A stretch of 64,000 bases of DNA, taken from contig OX335652.1 of assembly GCA_946894095.1 (NCBI GenBank), positions 12,113,001 through 12,177,000 of the forward strand. Reading direction: 5' to 3'. Source of the stretch: Incurvaria masculella (lineage: Eukaryota; Arthropoda; Insecta; Lepidoptera; Incurvariidae). Within the stretch, counting starts at the first letter, position 1, and each line of letters starts with the position of its first letter. The notes beneath the pieces were generated by a model. It was not told where the DNA came from and made no database searches. It saw only the letters and a list, made by a program, of their open reading frames with translations. Shown piece by piece: positions 47,030 through 58,429 of the stretch. A program made the position numbers and the translations under genes.

Positions 47030-47345
47030 CTCGTGGTGTAGGGGCTAGAGGACTTGCCTGCGAGAGGTTATGGGTTCCTATCCCAGCCCGGTTATGCACC
47101 ACTTTCTTTCTCTTTCTGAGTTGGATAAGTGCATTTCGTTAGGAGTGCGAGCTGTACCATGGTTTGGAACCCATGTATTGGATAACACTATGGCCGAAGC
47201 GGCAATGAAAAATTGTCCGTGTTTTCCAACTAGTTCAGTGCAGACGTGCTTATAAAGGGAAGGGTCCTGGCATGGCACCTTATTTCTTTCGGGAATGTAG
47301 TGTATTGTGCTAATATCATAACGACAGTTGTGTGGTATTAGCCAT
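47030..47345 (+). mobile_element. SINE, tRNA-type head
   Basis: Head CTCGTGGTGTAGGGGCTAGA (box A-like) and GGGTTCCTATCCCAGCC (box B-like), the linker CACTTTCTTTCTCTTTCTG, AGTTGGATAAGTGCATTTCG, then the shared body to GTGTGGTATTAGCCA. It ends about 20 bp before the predicted initiator at 47365. Confidence 0.8.
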
Positions 47346-47364
47346 TCAAGAACGACAGCGACAT

Positions 47365-47398
47365 TCAGTTAAAACAACTTGGCGAATCTAACAGGACA
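47365..47398 (+). promoter_or_regulatory. Core promoter: initiator plus DPE
   Basis: TCAGTT at 47365-47370 matches the arthropod initiator. Taking its A (47367) as +1, GGACA falls exactly at +28 to +32 (47394-47398), a full match to the DPE consensus RGWYV at the required spacing. A GC-rich stretch follows (47400-47640), with a donor-like GTGAGT near 47773. The nearest plus-strand coding exon is at 54611, behind an acceptor at 54339, so this is a plausible start for that gene. A SINE ends only about 20 bp upstream. Confidence 0.55.
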
Positions 47399-47775
47399 CC
47401 CGGACGGGACGGTCATTGAACCGGCAGACAACCACAAACGTTAAAACGGAACGGCGCTATGAGGCCCGAACAACTCTTCGACAAGTGCAGCTGTGTAATG
47501 GCCTGGAACGCGAACGCCGCTCCACGTTCCCACCTAGACCACGTCCACAGCTCACTCGCACGTGCTGCGGACTCACGCGCCCTCCGCCGCGCCGGCCTCA
47601 CAATACGAGTTTACGCTGGGGACTTCGCTAATCATAATAAGCCGCCGTCAATGCCCTCGCCTGAGTGCTGTAGATTTGATTAATTGAGACGGCCCTCGCA
47701 GTGATGTGGCAGTGAGACGTGCATCTTGTGATGTTTGGATCTGAGAGCCCGCTTTTTCCGGTTGGCTGGATATAG
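47399..47775 (+). other. GC-rich stretch downstream of the promoter, possible non-coding first exon
   Basis: Raised GC content against AT-rich flanks, with short overlapping frames on both strands and no recognisable protein. Best read as 5'UTR or CpG-rich promoter-proximal DNA rather than coding sequence. A possible donor is TGGTT followed by GTGAGTAAT near 47773. Confidence 0.35.
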
Positions 47776-47817
47776 TGGTTGTGAGTAATGCTCAGTCTAA
47801 ATTTTGTAGGAGCTTGA

Positions 47818-48080
47818 ATTTTAAGAGAGTCGTTACCCTATAAATTCCCCATACTACGGCCGATAACTTTTTCCATGCTCTTAATGTTTTACTGGGTTTT
47901 TTAAATTTAGGATTCTAATATATGTTATAGATATCTATATCTCTATGTTTGAATTTTTTTAATATGCCTTTTTTATTGGAAAATATTGGCTAATAGACAT
48001 TGGAAATTCTTATTATAAAATTGCATTTTTTTAAATGTTCAAATCTTAGATTTCTTGTGACTTCACTTCAACTGTCCAAT
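47818..48080. repeat. Inverted dispersed repeat, left copy
   Basis: GAGAGTCGTTACCCTATAAA...TCCATGCTCTTAATGTTTTAC...ATCTTAGATTTC matches, inverted, 51233-51630 (GTAAAACATTAAGAGCATGG, ATAGGGTAACGACTCTG). Unidentified family, AT-rich. Confidence 0.65.
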
Positions 48081-50117
48081 AACCAAATGTAGGTTTCCGA
48101 TTGATTTCTTTGGTTTTTTTTTTCAACTTCCATTCGGTCTCCTAGAGCATGCCGACACGAGTCCAAGATATAGACTGTGAAGGCATTCCTACGTGAACAG
48201 ACGTATTTTTATTACATTTAACAAGGTGCTGTAATTTACCTAGTGAAAAATAAACCCTGGTCTTTTCTACCTAAACCAGGTCACCTAATTTTCGTATCCT
48301 TCATTAGACGATCAATGTGTCTGCATATTTTTGATTTAAAATTAATCCGTGGTAAAAATACAGCAATAAGAAATATCGTGAGTAGAATGTTAGTGCTCAT
48401 CATTCTCAGTTTAGATTTTTCAAGAAAACCGAAACGTGCGATAAAGTTAATGTAAGATGCAAACAAATCAAGTAAATATATAATTAGTTTTAAGTTTTTT
48501 TTGCCAAACGGACTTTTGTTCGCTTTGTCCTCATTATTTTACCGGTAACTTTCACAGAAGGTTTCACTTAAATGTTAAATGTTTCTCAGTTTAGTGCTTA
48601 ATATGATCTTGAGGGTTACACAATTTAATTAATCTTTAAGAAATGTAATCGTGGTTTATTGAGGAAGATATTTTAAATTATTAACTAGTAGGTTTTTTTG
48701 CAATGTAATAGAAAACAATGCTACAAATGAAACGGACAATAGGTATGTCTTATATGCAAATTGTATTTTGTGAAAACGATATCCGATATAAAAGCATCAC
48801 CACTAGAAATATAGGAGGGGGCTTATAACACCTTATAAATGGGTACGTATATTCTATTTGAAAGTGTTTTCATGTAACTTAATGAGTTATTTTCCCAAAA
48901 TTATTATCTGTAGTGATGATAGCAAGTTAGATATGTGTACGTTGTGATCCTAACTTATCTTTAACTGAGATCTTTAATAATTTCGTCAGGTCACACGTAT
49001 CTCTGTCGCGCCTTAACTTCACTGTTTTCTTTATCAACCTGTCATTGTTATCAAGCATCTAGGTATGTAGGTTGAGTCAGATTCGCTTTACGGTTGTATG
49101 CTCAGTCCACTGTTTGTTTATTCGCCATGTGATATTTACTACTTGATCTGCCTACCTGATGCAGATTCATTTGTTTATGTGAGAGCAATAACATTGTTGT
49201 TTTAAAATCATTAAATAATAATGGCGTACAATGGAGTGATTCGATTTCTGTTGTTGACTGGAGCTGTTGTGAAATAGGTACATAGTTTAATCAGTGACTA
49301 GTTTAATATAGTGAAAGATGTCATATCGTAAGTGGATTAGTTTTATAAAAATTGTCAACTATTGTCAACAATGTTCTCAAGGATTTCTTTTGTGGTCGAT
49401 TGTAACCACATTGTAACCAATACCCATTTTAAAGGTTGTGATAAATGAAATTTACAGAGTGAAAATTAAACGCAATAATAAGTAGTTTGGTAATTTTTAA
49501 ACTCTTCTAAAATTGCATTTGTGCATCCTCAATAATAACTTTGTCGATTGCTCGTTTATGTTTTTTTATTCCGTAAAAATAAATAACTATTAAAATTGAT
49601 TTCGAATATAATTTACCACAAATTTTATATATCACTGTAAGTTTGCATCCTTAGCTTTTTTATTAATGTTTGAAATGTTTGTTATGGCTGTTTTTAAAAA
49701 CATTTGATGCACACAATGTTTATAAACAAAGTTGAACTCTACTGTATCGCAAAACTATTTATTTCATTAATAAATCTTTATCCATACCTTTTTCTGAGCA
49801 ATCAACACTTATGGTTAAAACGTATGAATAAAAGGCGTTTTTTTATTTATTTCTCTGCTCTCAGGTGATTATTTTTTAAGAATAAATATTTTCAATGATT
49901 TTATTAAAAAATCGGAAGAAAACTTGTACGTAAGTTTAAAATAAGTAGTCACCGGCTCATGCCAGCAACTTTTGCAATCTTCAAAGGTTTTCTGGAAGGT
50001 ACTTTACACATTTCCTGCAAGGAAAAAGTAGCTTAGGACATACACAATATTACGCCGTCGTCTGGACGGTTAGGTTGGGGTGATGTAATTAAAAAATTGC
50101 TCTTAGCCCAAATGGTG
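48081..50117. other. AT-rich stretch without recognised features
   Basis: No repeat or coding sequence recognised. If the promoter at 47367 serves the exon at 54340, this is intron. Confidence 0.5.
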
Positions 50118-50360
50118 CCAACGTAACCCTATTACTAAGCCTCCGCTGTCCGTCCGTCCGTCTGTCTGTCATAGGGCTGTATCTCAGGTAGGCAGCTGAA
50201 ATTTTCACAGACTGTATTTATTTTACCGCTACGGCAACAAATTGGTAAAATAAAAAAAATTAAATTAAAGTGCCCGCGTGAATGTGTTTTTGTTTGTTGC
50301 TTGCACGATGGTACGGAACCCTTCTTGTGCGTGTCCTACTCACTCACACTCACAGTTTTT
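50118..50360 (+). mobile_element. GGGTTCCG dispersed repeat, partial
   Basis: AACCCTATTACTAAGCCTCC, CCGTCCGTCCGT, and GATGGTACGGAACCC; the first hairpin arm is missing and the end is diverged. Confidence 0.7.
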
Positions 50361-50419
50361 ATTTTAAGCGCGGCTTAATCTCACCATAGGAGGTGCCCGA
50401 CGACGTCCATGGAATTCAG

Positions 50420-50640
50420 AACTTTCAGTGGGTCTGCGAACCACTTGACAGATCGAATTAGTAACGAAATGCACGTATCCAATTTATCCAACGAACCATG
50501 CAACAGCTCGAATTAGTAACGAAATGCGCGTATCCAATTTTCTAACATAAAGCGGCGCATCAAGCATTTGAACCCATAACCTCTCGCATGAAAGGCAAGT
50601 TATCTGATCAGTGCACCACCGCTACCCATATTAACTCTCT
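50420..50640 (-). mobile_element. SINE tRNA-type head and linker
   Basis: Plus-strand text TTTGAACCCATAACC, TCTCGCATGAAAGGCAAG, and two tandem copies of the linker AACGAAATGCACGTATCCAA / AACGAAATGCGCGTATCCAA. The body is largely missing. Confidence 0.6.
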
Positions 50641-50667
50641 CTTACTTCTCTAACTTAAAACAGTTCC

Positions 50668-51216
50668 TTAAGGTGGCCCATCCCGCTCAACTTCCCATAC
50701 AAACGGGGAAAGAAGATCACGCCCATATTTCTTGTCAGAGATCCCAAATTTTGCTCAAAATAGCTTTATTTGATCGAACTAGTTGTCTGATGACCGTTGG
50801 CATTGTAAAATTGTGTTTGGTTTCTAAGTTTTAAGGTCCGAAAGTTCGAATTTTTCGCGCGTTTTATACAATAACTTTGGAGGTGCATTACGCAATGATA
50901 AAGTAAGAACATCTTAAAAAGATTAGTCATCAGACATAGCTTATTTATCAAGATGTATTATCCATTTGGTATTTGTTAGATTTTTAACTACAGTGGTCGT
51001 GTTTTACTTTTAGCTATAAGTCGTTTTGTAATTAAAATTTTCGTAAATCTTACCAGATCATACACTATGCACATTATCTTTTTTGTTGACATGTTGCATC
51101 TTCCTCATCACGGAGCCTGTCTTTTTCTTTGAAACAGAGAAGGTCCCAGAGCGCAACAGCATGGTTTTGTACCGTGCCCGGGAATGAGTTAATCCCGCCG
51201 GGTTGGGCCACCTTAA
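50668..51216. mobile_element. TTAA-flanked MITE, 541 bp
   Basis: Near-identical to 1553-2104 by eye, with TTAA at 50668-50671 and 51213-51216 and the same GGTGGCCCA / TGGGCCACC termini. Same orientation as the other copies. Confidence 0.87.
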
Positions 51217-51232
51217 GGCTGTCGTGAAGTCA

Positions 51233-51630
51233 AAGGAAATCTAAGATTTGAAAATTTTAAGAAATGCATTCTTTATCCATTTAGCCAAGGCACAATTTTG
51301 TACGGCGACTGTCGAAATTATCTTTCAGGCCCTAACGTTTCCCTACCCCTAAATTTTATCAGATTTTAATCAAATTGTTTATATCGTCCAAGAAAGTTTT
51401 ATTATTTGTCTGTATGTTTTAATTTTTTTAAATATCTGTATTTTTCAGTAAAAAAAATCGAAAATGAACGTAAAAAAAGACAACTTTTTTCTAATGTTCA
51501 TAAGCCAATATTTTCCAATATAAAAGACATTAAAAACAATAAACCTAAAAAAAAAACCTAGTAAAACATTAAGAGCATGGAAACAGTTATCTCCCGTATA
51601 TGGGGAATTGATAGGGTAACGACTCTGTTA
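51233..51630. repeat. Inverted dispersed repeat, right copy
   Basis: Partner of 47818-48080. Its left edge lies directly beside the TTAA MITE that ends at 51212. Confidence 0.65.
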
Positions 51631-51724
51631 AAACAATGTTCATCCAAACATTCTAAAAGGTAAACAAACAAGCGATATATTTCCGCTAGATTGCTTTCTT
51701 TAGTGACGTAAAGGTATTCGGAAG

Positions 51725-51870
51725 GATACCCGGCGGCGGCGGCGGCCCCGACCGCGTAGAGGAAAGAAACCGCGCGCCGGCGGCGGCGCGGCGCTGGGCG
51801 GTAAATTTTCCGGTCAGCGCGCGCATGCGCAACATCCGTTGATGCTGACGCCCGCGCTGCCTCCATTCAA
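51725..51870. promoter_or_regulatory. GC island with (CGG)n and NRF-1-like palindrome
   Basis: An abrupt GC-rich block with a CGG-repeat run near 51730-51748, alternating GC-rich repeats, and CGCGCATGCGCAAC around 51820-51834, which contains the NRF-1 (insect Ewg) half-sites GCGCATGCGC. Minus-strand frames through it are Ala/Arg-rich and do not look like a protein. It could be an alternative promoter for the gene at 54340 or for an unseen minus-strand gene. Confidence 0.35.
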
Positions 51871-52671
51871 TGGCGTAGCATAGGTCACTAGCACCCGGTG
51901 CGGATCCCAAATTTGCCGCCCTCTTATTTTTGGGATTGATCATAAAACATGCCTCTTTACCGTGCATAAAATTAAAGCACGGTCAAAAGGGAACTCTTAT
52001 TATGACCGAATAATACGACGAAGTACAAAAAAAAAATGGGAAAAAGAGATGTTTATTAAAAATTTAAAATCGAATCAAAATTAATTTCCTAAATTAAAGG
52101 TTATTGAAGAAATTGCATCACTTCACCCATGCATAAAATGTTGTGCCTGTATACACGGTGTTAAACAAGTTCGCGACATTCCCGAAAGGGGGTTATTTTG
52201 GGTCGCATACTGATTCAGAATACGAAGGATTTTTCTTGTTTTGAGCTTTCGTTTTAATTTTATTTATTTATAATATTAGTATGAAAACATAGTATTTCGT
52301 AATAGGAATCGCACTGCATTCATAAAAAGTTCTAAAGTAGGACATTTTTTTAAAATAAATGTGAAAATTTACATTCGGATCGACGCGATACAATTGGCGG
52401 CGGCGCGCAGTCAGCTGTGAGACAGCAAACGCGTGACCTTGGCAGTGGCTCGTACAGATGGCGTGCTTACACCATTCCAAAGGGAAATTGTCGCTGAGGT
52501 AAAAGTTTGGATTAAATCTGCAAATTTTTTTTTACTATTTTAGATTTAAATTTTTAATACCACAAAATGATCAGTATGCGAAATAGTTAAACAATCGGTA
52601 TTAAAATAGTAATGTCGCGAAAAAATTTAACACCGTGTAAATTAAAAAACAAAAACAAAAAAAATAATCGA

Positions 52672-52908
52672 CTTCAAAGGAAAATCACTAAAAAGTAAAA
52701 AATAATTTTCATTTTTGTAGTTACGATTTCTGTCGTTTTTTGAGTCGGCGTCAGCCGGGCACGCGCTGCGCCAATCAAGAGAACCTAACCTAACCTAACC
52801 TAACCTAACCTAACCTTGGCTGACACCGACTCAAAAATTACAGAAATCGTAACTACAAAAATGAAAATTATTTTTTACTTTTTAGTGCTTTTCCTTTGAA
52901 GTCGGTTA
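52672..52908. repeat. Foldback element with (AACCT)7 in its loop
   Basis: Arms of about 85-90 bp (52672-52756 and 52817-52908) pair almost perfectly, for example CGACTTCAAAGGAAAA with TTTTCCTTTGAAGTCG. The loop holds 25 bp of unique sequence and seven AACCT units (52782-52816), the insect telomere motif. A lone right arm recurs at about 53328-53432. Confidence 0.88.
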
Positions 52909-54339
52909 TTTTTTTTGTTAAATTTGTTTTTTTATTTGTTTATTTTTAGTGAATCTGAAGTAAACTTACCAATTTGTACACGTCCTTTCCAATAAAAAAA
53001 GAATCACCGAAATCGGTTGGCGTTATATTGAGTTATTCGTCCATTTGTCGCACACATCTTAATACAAATTTAAGACTTTTATGATTTTCTCATGGATATC
53101 ATTGTCAGAACTTAACCAAATTAAAATGGGACCACTTGGGAAGCACTAGCTATCATTTAAAAAAAAATCATCAAAATCGGTTCACCCAGGCAAAAGTTAT
53201 GAGGTAACAAACATAAAAATAAAAAAAGCTAGCCATCCATGTCCATTTTTAACCGACTTCAAAAAAAGGAGGAGGTTATCAAGTCGTCTGTATGTTTTTT
53301 TTTTTTTTTGTTTTTTTTGTTTTTTTTTCCGACTCAAAAAATAACAGAAATCGTAACTACAAAAATGGAAATTATTTTTTACTTTTTAGTGCTTTTCCTT
53401 TGAAGTCGGTTATTTTTTTTGTTAAATTTGTTTTTTTCTCATAACGTCCATATCTCGGCAGCTCTCATTATTCTGTGACACCTTGAGCCCACGAACTGTA
53501 ACACTTTTTCTTGTTGGATGAAGTCAATATTCGAGAGGGATCAATTTTTCTTTCTCGCTTGATTTTTTGTTCCAGCATAGCTTAATCCATTACCCCCAAG
53601 TATTTGCCTGAACGATACAACTTGGTCGCATATAGATAACTGGATCCCGATGTTCCTATGATGTAGGTAGATAATTACTATGTAATGAATTAAAACTATA
53701 TTTTTTTAATAACTTGGTAATTTTTCAGCAATTGAGAACAAAGATTTGAGAAAATTCACGATCTGTAGGCAAATCAACTTGTAGTATTTGTCAATTAATA
53801 TGTATCAAAAATATATTTTTTTTTTGGCTGATGTTTCCAGCTCCGGTAGAGTCAATCTAGAGCTCGATCACAGCGCCACCTTCCTAATCTTATCTTAACC
53901 ACCGCACTAAAACACAATAAAAATGTCATCAAAATCGGTCCAGCCGTTTAGCAGGAGTTCAGTGACAAACACACGTACAGAATAGTTATATATGTGACGA
54001 TGTAGAGTAGTGAAGTGTCTTTAAAATCAATGACAGTTTAAATCTTTATTATTTTCAAAATATTTATTATGAAGCCCCATTTTCGATTTAATTTTCAAAT
54101 TGCAAATGGCACTGGAAATGGGAATAGCATCGGTATTTTATCCTTCTTTTATCTGAAATTTATAGATTCATAAGTATCACTAGTGAGGTCATAGCACTTA
54201 GTCCTAGTACTAGTCCACGATACCACATTCTATAAATATAATTCAGTTACGGATATGGGTAACGTGGATGTATAATAACAACACAGTATTAAAAGCTATT
54301 TTGGACAGTGTTCACAATTGACTTGTTTATTTTTTCCAG

Positions 54340-54610
54340 GTTAAAACCACAAACATAATCATCTTTAAGCACGATCAGTCAGAAGCAAGCAGAGGACATC
54401 ACAATCAGCCAAAGTTCAATGAATTTCGATTCGGTGTTAGTGTAACAATTTTATCTCACAAGCGGGACAAGAGAAATGGGACGTGGAATATTTTCAATGA
54501 CTCACTTGAAGAGTAAACAAACATTCACGCACGTGATAGCATGATCTTATTAGAGATGAAGATCTGGTATATATTGAGTTTGTACACATCATATTAACGG
54601 TAAGGTCATA
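54340..54610 (+). other. 5' untranslated part of coding exon, with three short upstream ORFs
   Basis: The acceptor TTTATTTTTTCCAG ends at 54339, so the exon likely starts at 54340 and follows a non-coding exon upstream. Before the main ATG (54611) lie three small frames: 54419-54445 (8 codons), 54476-54544 (22 codons) and 54541-54597 (18 codons). The last two overlap in an ATGA. Confidence 0.6.
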
Positions 54611-55620
54611 ATGCAGGAAATAGGTCCAATAATGCGAGCCATAGAGCTGCAGAAAATCGTAGAAGAAAAGGTATCAGAATGGCGTGGGAGGTCAGGCCGA
54701 AGCGGCGGCGGCGGCGGCGGGACCAGTATCGGGTCAACTTATCAGCAGCCAGTCAACTTCAGACGGCAGACACATCGACGCAAGAACAGCGCTGAGATCA
54801 ATCGAATAATTGCAAAGTACTCGAAGCCATCTCCTAAGAAGGACGTCACGCATAGCTCAACGCCCACCTCCCAACCGAAACCACCCAAACTCACCGAATC
54901 GGCCACAGCGTCGAAGGTTCTAATACAGAGCCCTGAACGTCAAGAGACTCCACCAAAGAGACCAGCGAGGCTTAAGAAAAAAGGAATATTAAATCTAATC
55001 GGATCAAAAAGCGAAACCAATTTGACCATGATGGAAGATTTGGAACCACCCTTTGAAAAGTGTGAAAAGTTTTCTAGAACATTAGATATACGAACGAGCA
55101 AGTACAATACGAAAAGCTGCGAAGATCTCACGGAGTTCTGTGACATAGAGTATAGACTGAAAAATCGACATTTCGAAGAGAAGAGTATTTTGAATGAACG
55201 ATATCCAAAGAGTGCTAGTCCCACACTTAGTTTTAATAGATTCCCTGATATCATAGAAGAATCATATAGTTCCAATGAGCAGTTAAGTTCAAGTCCAAAC
55301 ATTAAAGGAAATCCAATAGCGTTTTCAACTCCAAATAATCCAAAAAAGCTAAGACCAAAGACTTTGCCGATTGATGCATTGGAAAGTGTAGACAGTGAAA
55401 ACGAGATCAGTGAATTCGGAAAGTGTTCAACCTACAATCCGGAAGTGCTGAGAAAAGGTTATTCTGAGCCGCAACTTAGTAAGTGTCAGGAGAGCGGATC
55501 ACAGACGCTGGGAGCGGAAACGGCACGAAAGCGATGGCGGATCCTAAAGCCTCCTTTTCGAAAAGGAGCCTTTGACTGCTTGCTGCGATGGCGTGGTGGC
55601 AAAAAACCTCAAGTTTCCAA
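54611..55620 (+). CDS. First coding exon of an unrecognised gene (continues past the window)
   Basis: A 336-codon open exon starting at ATG 54611 and ending in a strong donor (CCAA followed by GTAAGT at 55621), in phase 2. The in-frame TGA beyond the donor is therefore not the true end. The protein begins with a short helical, charged segment (AIELQKIVEEKVSEW), then a Gly run (SGGGGGG). It is otherwise low in hydrophobics and rich in Ser, Lys, Pro and Glu, so mostly disordered. Short patches look like linear motifs: RRKNSAEIN, SKSETNL, TKSCEDL and KGYSEPQL (Ser flanked by basic and acidic residues, possible phosphorylation or 14-3-3 sites). A basic Trp-rich end follows (RKRWRILKPPFRKG, LLRWRGGKK). 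A cytoplasmic scaffold or regulator is possible but unproved. No later exon was found before 64000. Confidence 0.75.
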
Positions 55621-56860
55621 GTAAGTGCACGTACGTTTTTCATTAAATTCTCCGCATTTTATGCTGCAAATAGAACGCATTCTCCCGTTGCTACTAAAGT
55701 GATAAGTAACTACAACAAGTAGGTACTCGTTTCAATATATGCGGAGATTGAGAATGCTTAGATAAAATTTCGCATTATTTCGTCGCATTTTCTGAATACC
55801 ACTTGCAGTGTTTATCCGTCATGGTAACTGCGATCGATAGTTCAATATAATTTAAATTTAATAGTTACTCATACCGTATTCGTGAGCCGTGTTGATATGT
55901 AGGTGTTTTCAAATAAGTACCAACATTTTTCACATTTGTCAATCATCCTATTTAAACCAATAAAATAATTTATTGATTCAGATTAAGTAATTAAATTAAA
56001 ATATGTACCGCTTATCGAAATTACTTGCTTATTTATTTGATAACGAAACATTGCATGGGATCGAAATAATTATCAACAAACGCCAATTACAGAGCATAAA
56101 AGCTATCCTGGCTTTTGCCCACGGCATCATTTTGAAAATATGTAGTCCATTATTTTTCACTACTTTTATGCACTAAGGAGGTAGGTAACTACCGAAACTA
56201 CAGGTTTAGATCTCTATGCATTATAACGTTTGAACGTCAGTTATGTTGACGATGTGAAGTTGTTTGCTTCTATTTATTACATATTAAAAAAATATTAAAT
56301 AGATAAATATTAGTTTGGGTTTTTTTTATATGTCCACACCAATATCGTGAGAAATGGAGGGGGGGCGGGGGGGTACACATTATAACACTGCCGGTCCGTT
56401 GGGCGGAGGTTCTTTTTTTCTTTGGCGACTTTAGTGAGCTAAGCGTTCTGGAAATAAACCGTTGTTATTATAAAGAAATTGTTGAAGTTTGGTTATTGTT
56501 AAAACACTGAGAAGTGTGATTCGGCTACGCACACAAGCTGTCTGCGTAGATGAACCTAGCACGTATTATTTGTTTCTTTTCAATTTAAAAAGAGCCTCCA
56601 CCTGACGACCGGCCACTTTATACCCTGCCCCCCCCCCCCCCCCACCTTCGCACCATCGCGGTGTGGTTTATATTGTTCAAATCATGACAATATCAGACAA
56701 GGAACTGATTTAGGAATGCGCTTTTGTAGATCATATATCGCTGAAAGAACATCACAATACAAGTGTCACTTGAAATATCGGCACATCTTGAGGGGTTGCA
56801 TGTATATCGAAAAGTAATATTGTTATAGCAAGGCTATAATATTAATTAAAAAAAATTCAT

Positions 56861-57236
56861 TTAAGGTCGCCCCGTAAGCATCAGAAAATTTCGCCTCCCA
56901 TACAAACGTAGTTTACTAATTATTTGAAAACCACTGTTCCAACTTACTTGAGATTTGGTATCTAATATTAGGCTACAAATATCTGTGCCTGCATGTCTTT
57001 GTTTTTTCGGTAAATGTATTCTGGGTCAAACCACAGCGAAAACTAAATTCGTATGTAGATTTTATTTTTGCTTTCATTTCATTCGGATTGGATTTTAAAA
57101 AAAAACAAAAGGGTGCAGACACAGATATTTGTTACCTGATATTAGATATTAAATATCAATTTAATTGGAATAGCGGTTTCCAAAAGATTTGTAAACTACG
57201 TTTGTATGGGGAGCATAGCTTATGGGCCGTTCTTAA
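56861..57236. mobile_element. MITE with about 45-bp terminal inverted repeats
   Basis: AAGGTCGCCCCGTAAGC at the left, with CCCATACAAACGTAGTTTAC, pairs with GTAAACTACGTTTGTATGGG and CTTATGGGCCGTTCTT at the right. TTAA-like flanks on both sides. A lone right end of the same family is at about 20783-20829. Confidence 0.75.
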
Positions 57237-57723
57237 GTACAAAAAATATAGTATATTTTAAACCTTTTTTTATAGCAACAACAAAAAAAGAAAATAATTA
57301 TCTTATAAATGAAAAATATTTACGAAATTAATTTTGAGTAAAATTCATAAGATTTTATTCATAAAGAAGATTGTCAGGCGTCTAATTTTTAGCACATACA
57401 ATTAAGGAGTGAAATAAAGGAGTTTTGGATTAAGAGGTTCCGAGCTGGTAAGAAACTCTTATAAATCAATATAAATTTGGTCATCACACCGCAATGCAGT
57501 TTTATTTTACTAGCTAAGAGGCATTATTAAGTTTTAGGTTTTTTTTGGGGTGCTTATCTGTTATGATATTCCGTGACACGTTTTATTTTTATGAATAAAA
57601 TTTAAAGGTATGCTATTATTCGTTCTAGAGTTAGTAGGTACATAAAATACAAACAATCTAAGGAAAATAAACTTTTTAGGATGAACAAAAGATAACACGG
57701 AGCTGACTTAAATTTGCATGTGC

Positions 57724-58052
57724 CAGGGCCGGATTATCCATAAGGCTGTGTAGGCAACTGCCTAGGGGCCCCGCATCGGCTGGGGGCCCCGGCGCACTGA
57801 GAAAAACAATGTGTAATTTGAAGATTTTTGTCGGATAGGGTTTTGAAGACGGTGGCATTTTTATCAATTAACTGGGCGGATAAGATGAAAGTGTGACTCT
57901 AAAGGAGCTCGACAGGAAAAAAAATCGTCCGTAAATTACTTCTACATAGGAAAATAATTGTCAAAGTTTGCATTTACTTTCCGTAATTATACGTAAACTC
58001 TCGGGCCTTGAGAATTGCATTGCCTCGGGCCCCCATTAGTTAATTCTGCCCT
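57724..58052. mobile_element. hAT-like MITE with CAGGGC ends
   Basis: CAGGGCCGGATTA at the left and TTAATTCTGCCCTG at the right are imperfect inverted termini of the CAGGG type seen in hAT elements; GCCTAGGGGCCCCGC and CCTCGGGCCCCC are subterminal. I could not show a clean 8-bp duplication. Confidence 0.6.
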
Positions 58053-58429
58053 GCATATGCATATTATAAGACATTTTCCACTTACATCACGTGCAACCCA
58101 CGATTTCATTCAATTTAATACTCCGGCGATAATAATGTTTATCCAGCTGGTGGAATATAATTTATCTGTAAAGTCACGCACTGGAGACGAGAGGTCATCA
58201 ATTCCTTTAAAATATCGATAATCTACGCACGAGACGTTGGACATTACGGCATAATGACATTTTTTTTAAATAAGTTCATTTGTTTTTTAATGGAACTGGA
58301 CATATATATGGTAGCATTTTAAGGGTTAATATTGTTTAGTTTTTTTAGCTGTAAGAATAATAATGTATTTTGTATTTTGACTCTTTGTTTAGAGGTCACT
58401 GTAGTAGTTCATGACAGAAATAATAGTGT

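Noticed and set aside
47040..47100. A possible tRNA gene
   Set aside because: Box A and box B-like sequences are present, but no acceptor or anticodon stem closes and a SINE linker follows.
51558..51967. Ala/Arg-rich minus-strand frames across the GC island
   Set aside because: Composition-driven open frames without motifs or splice support.
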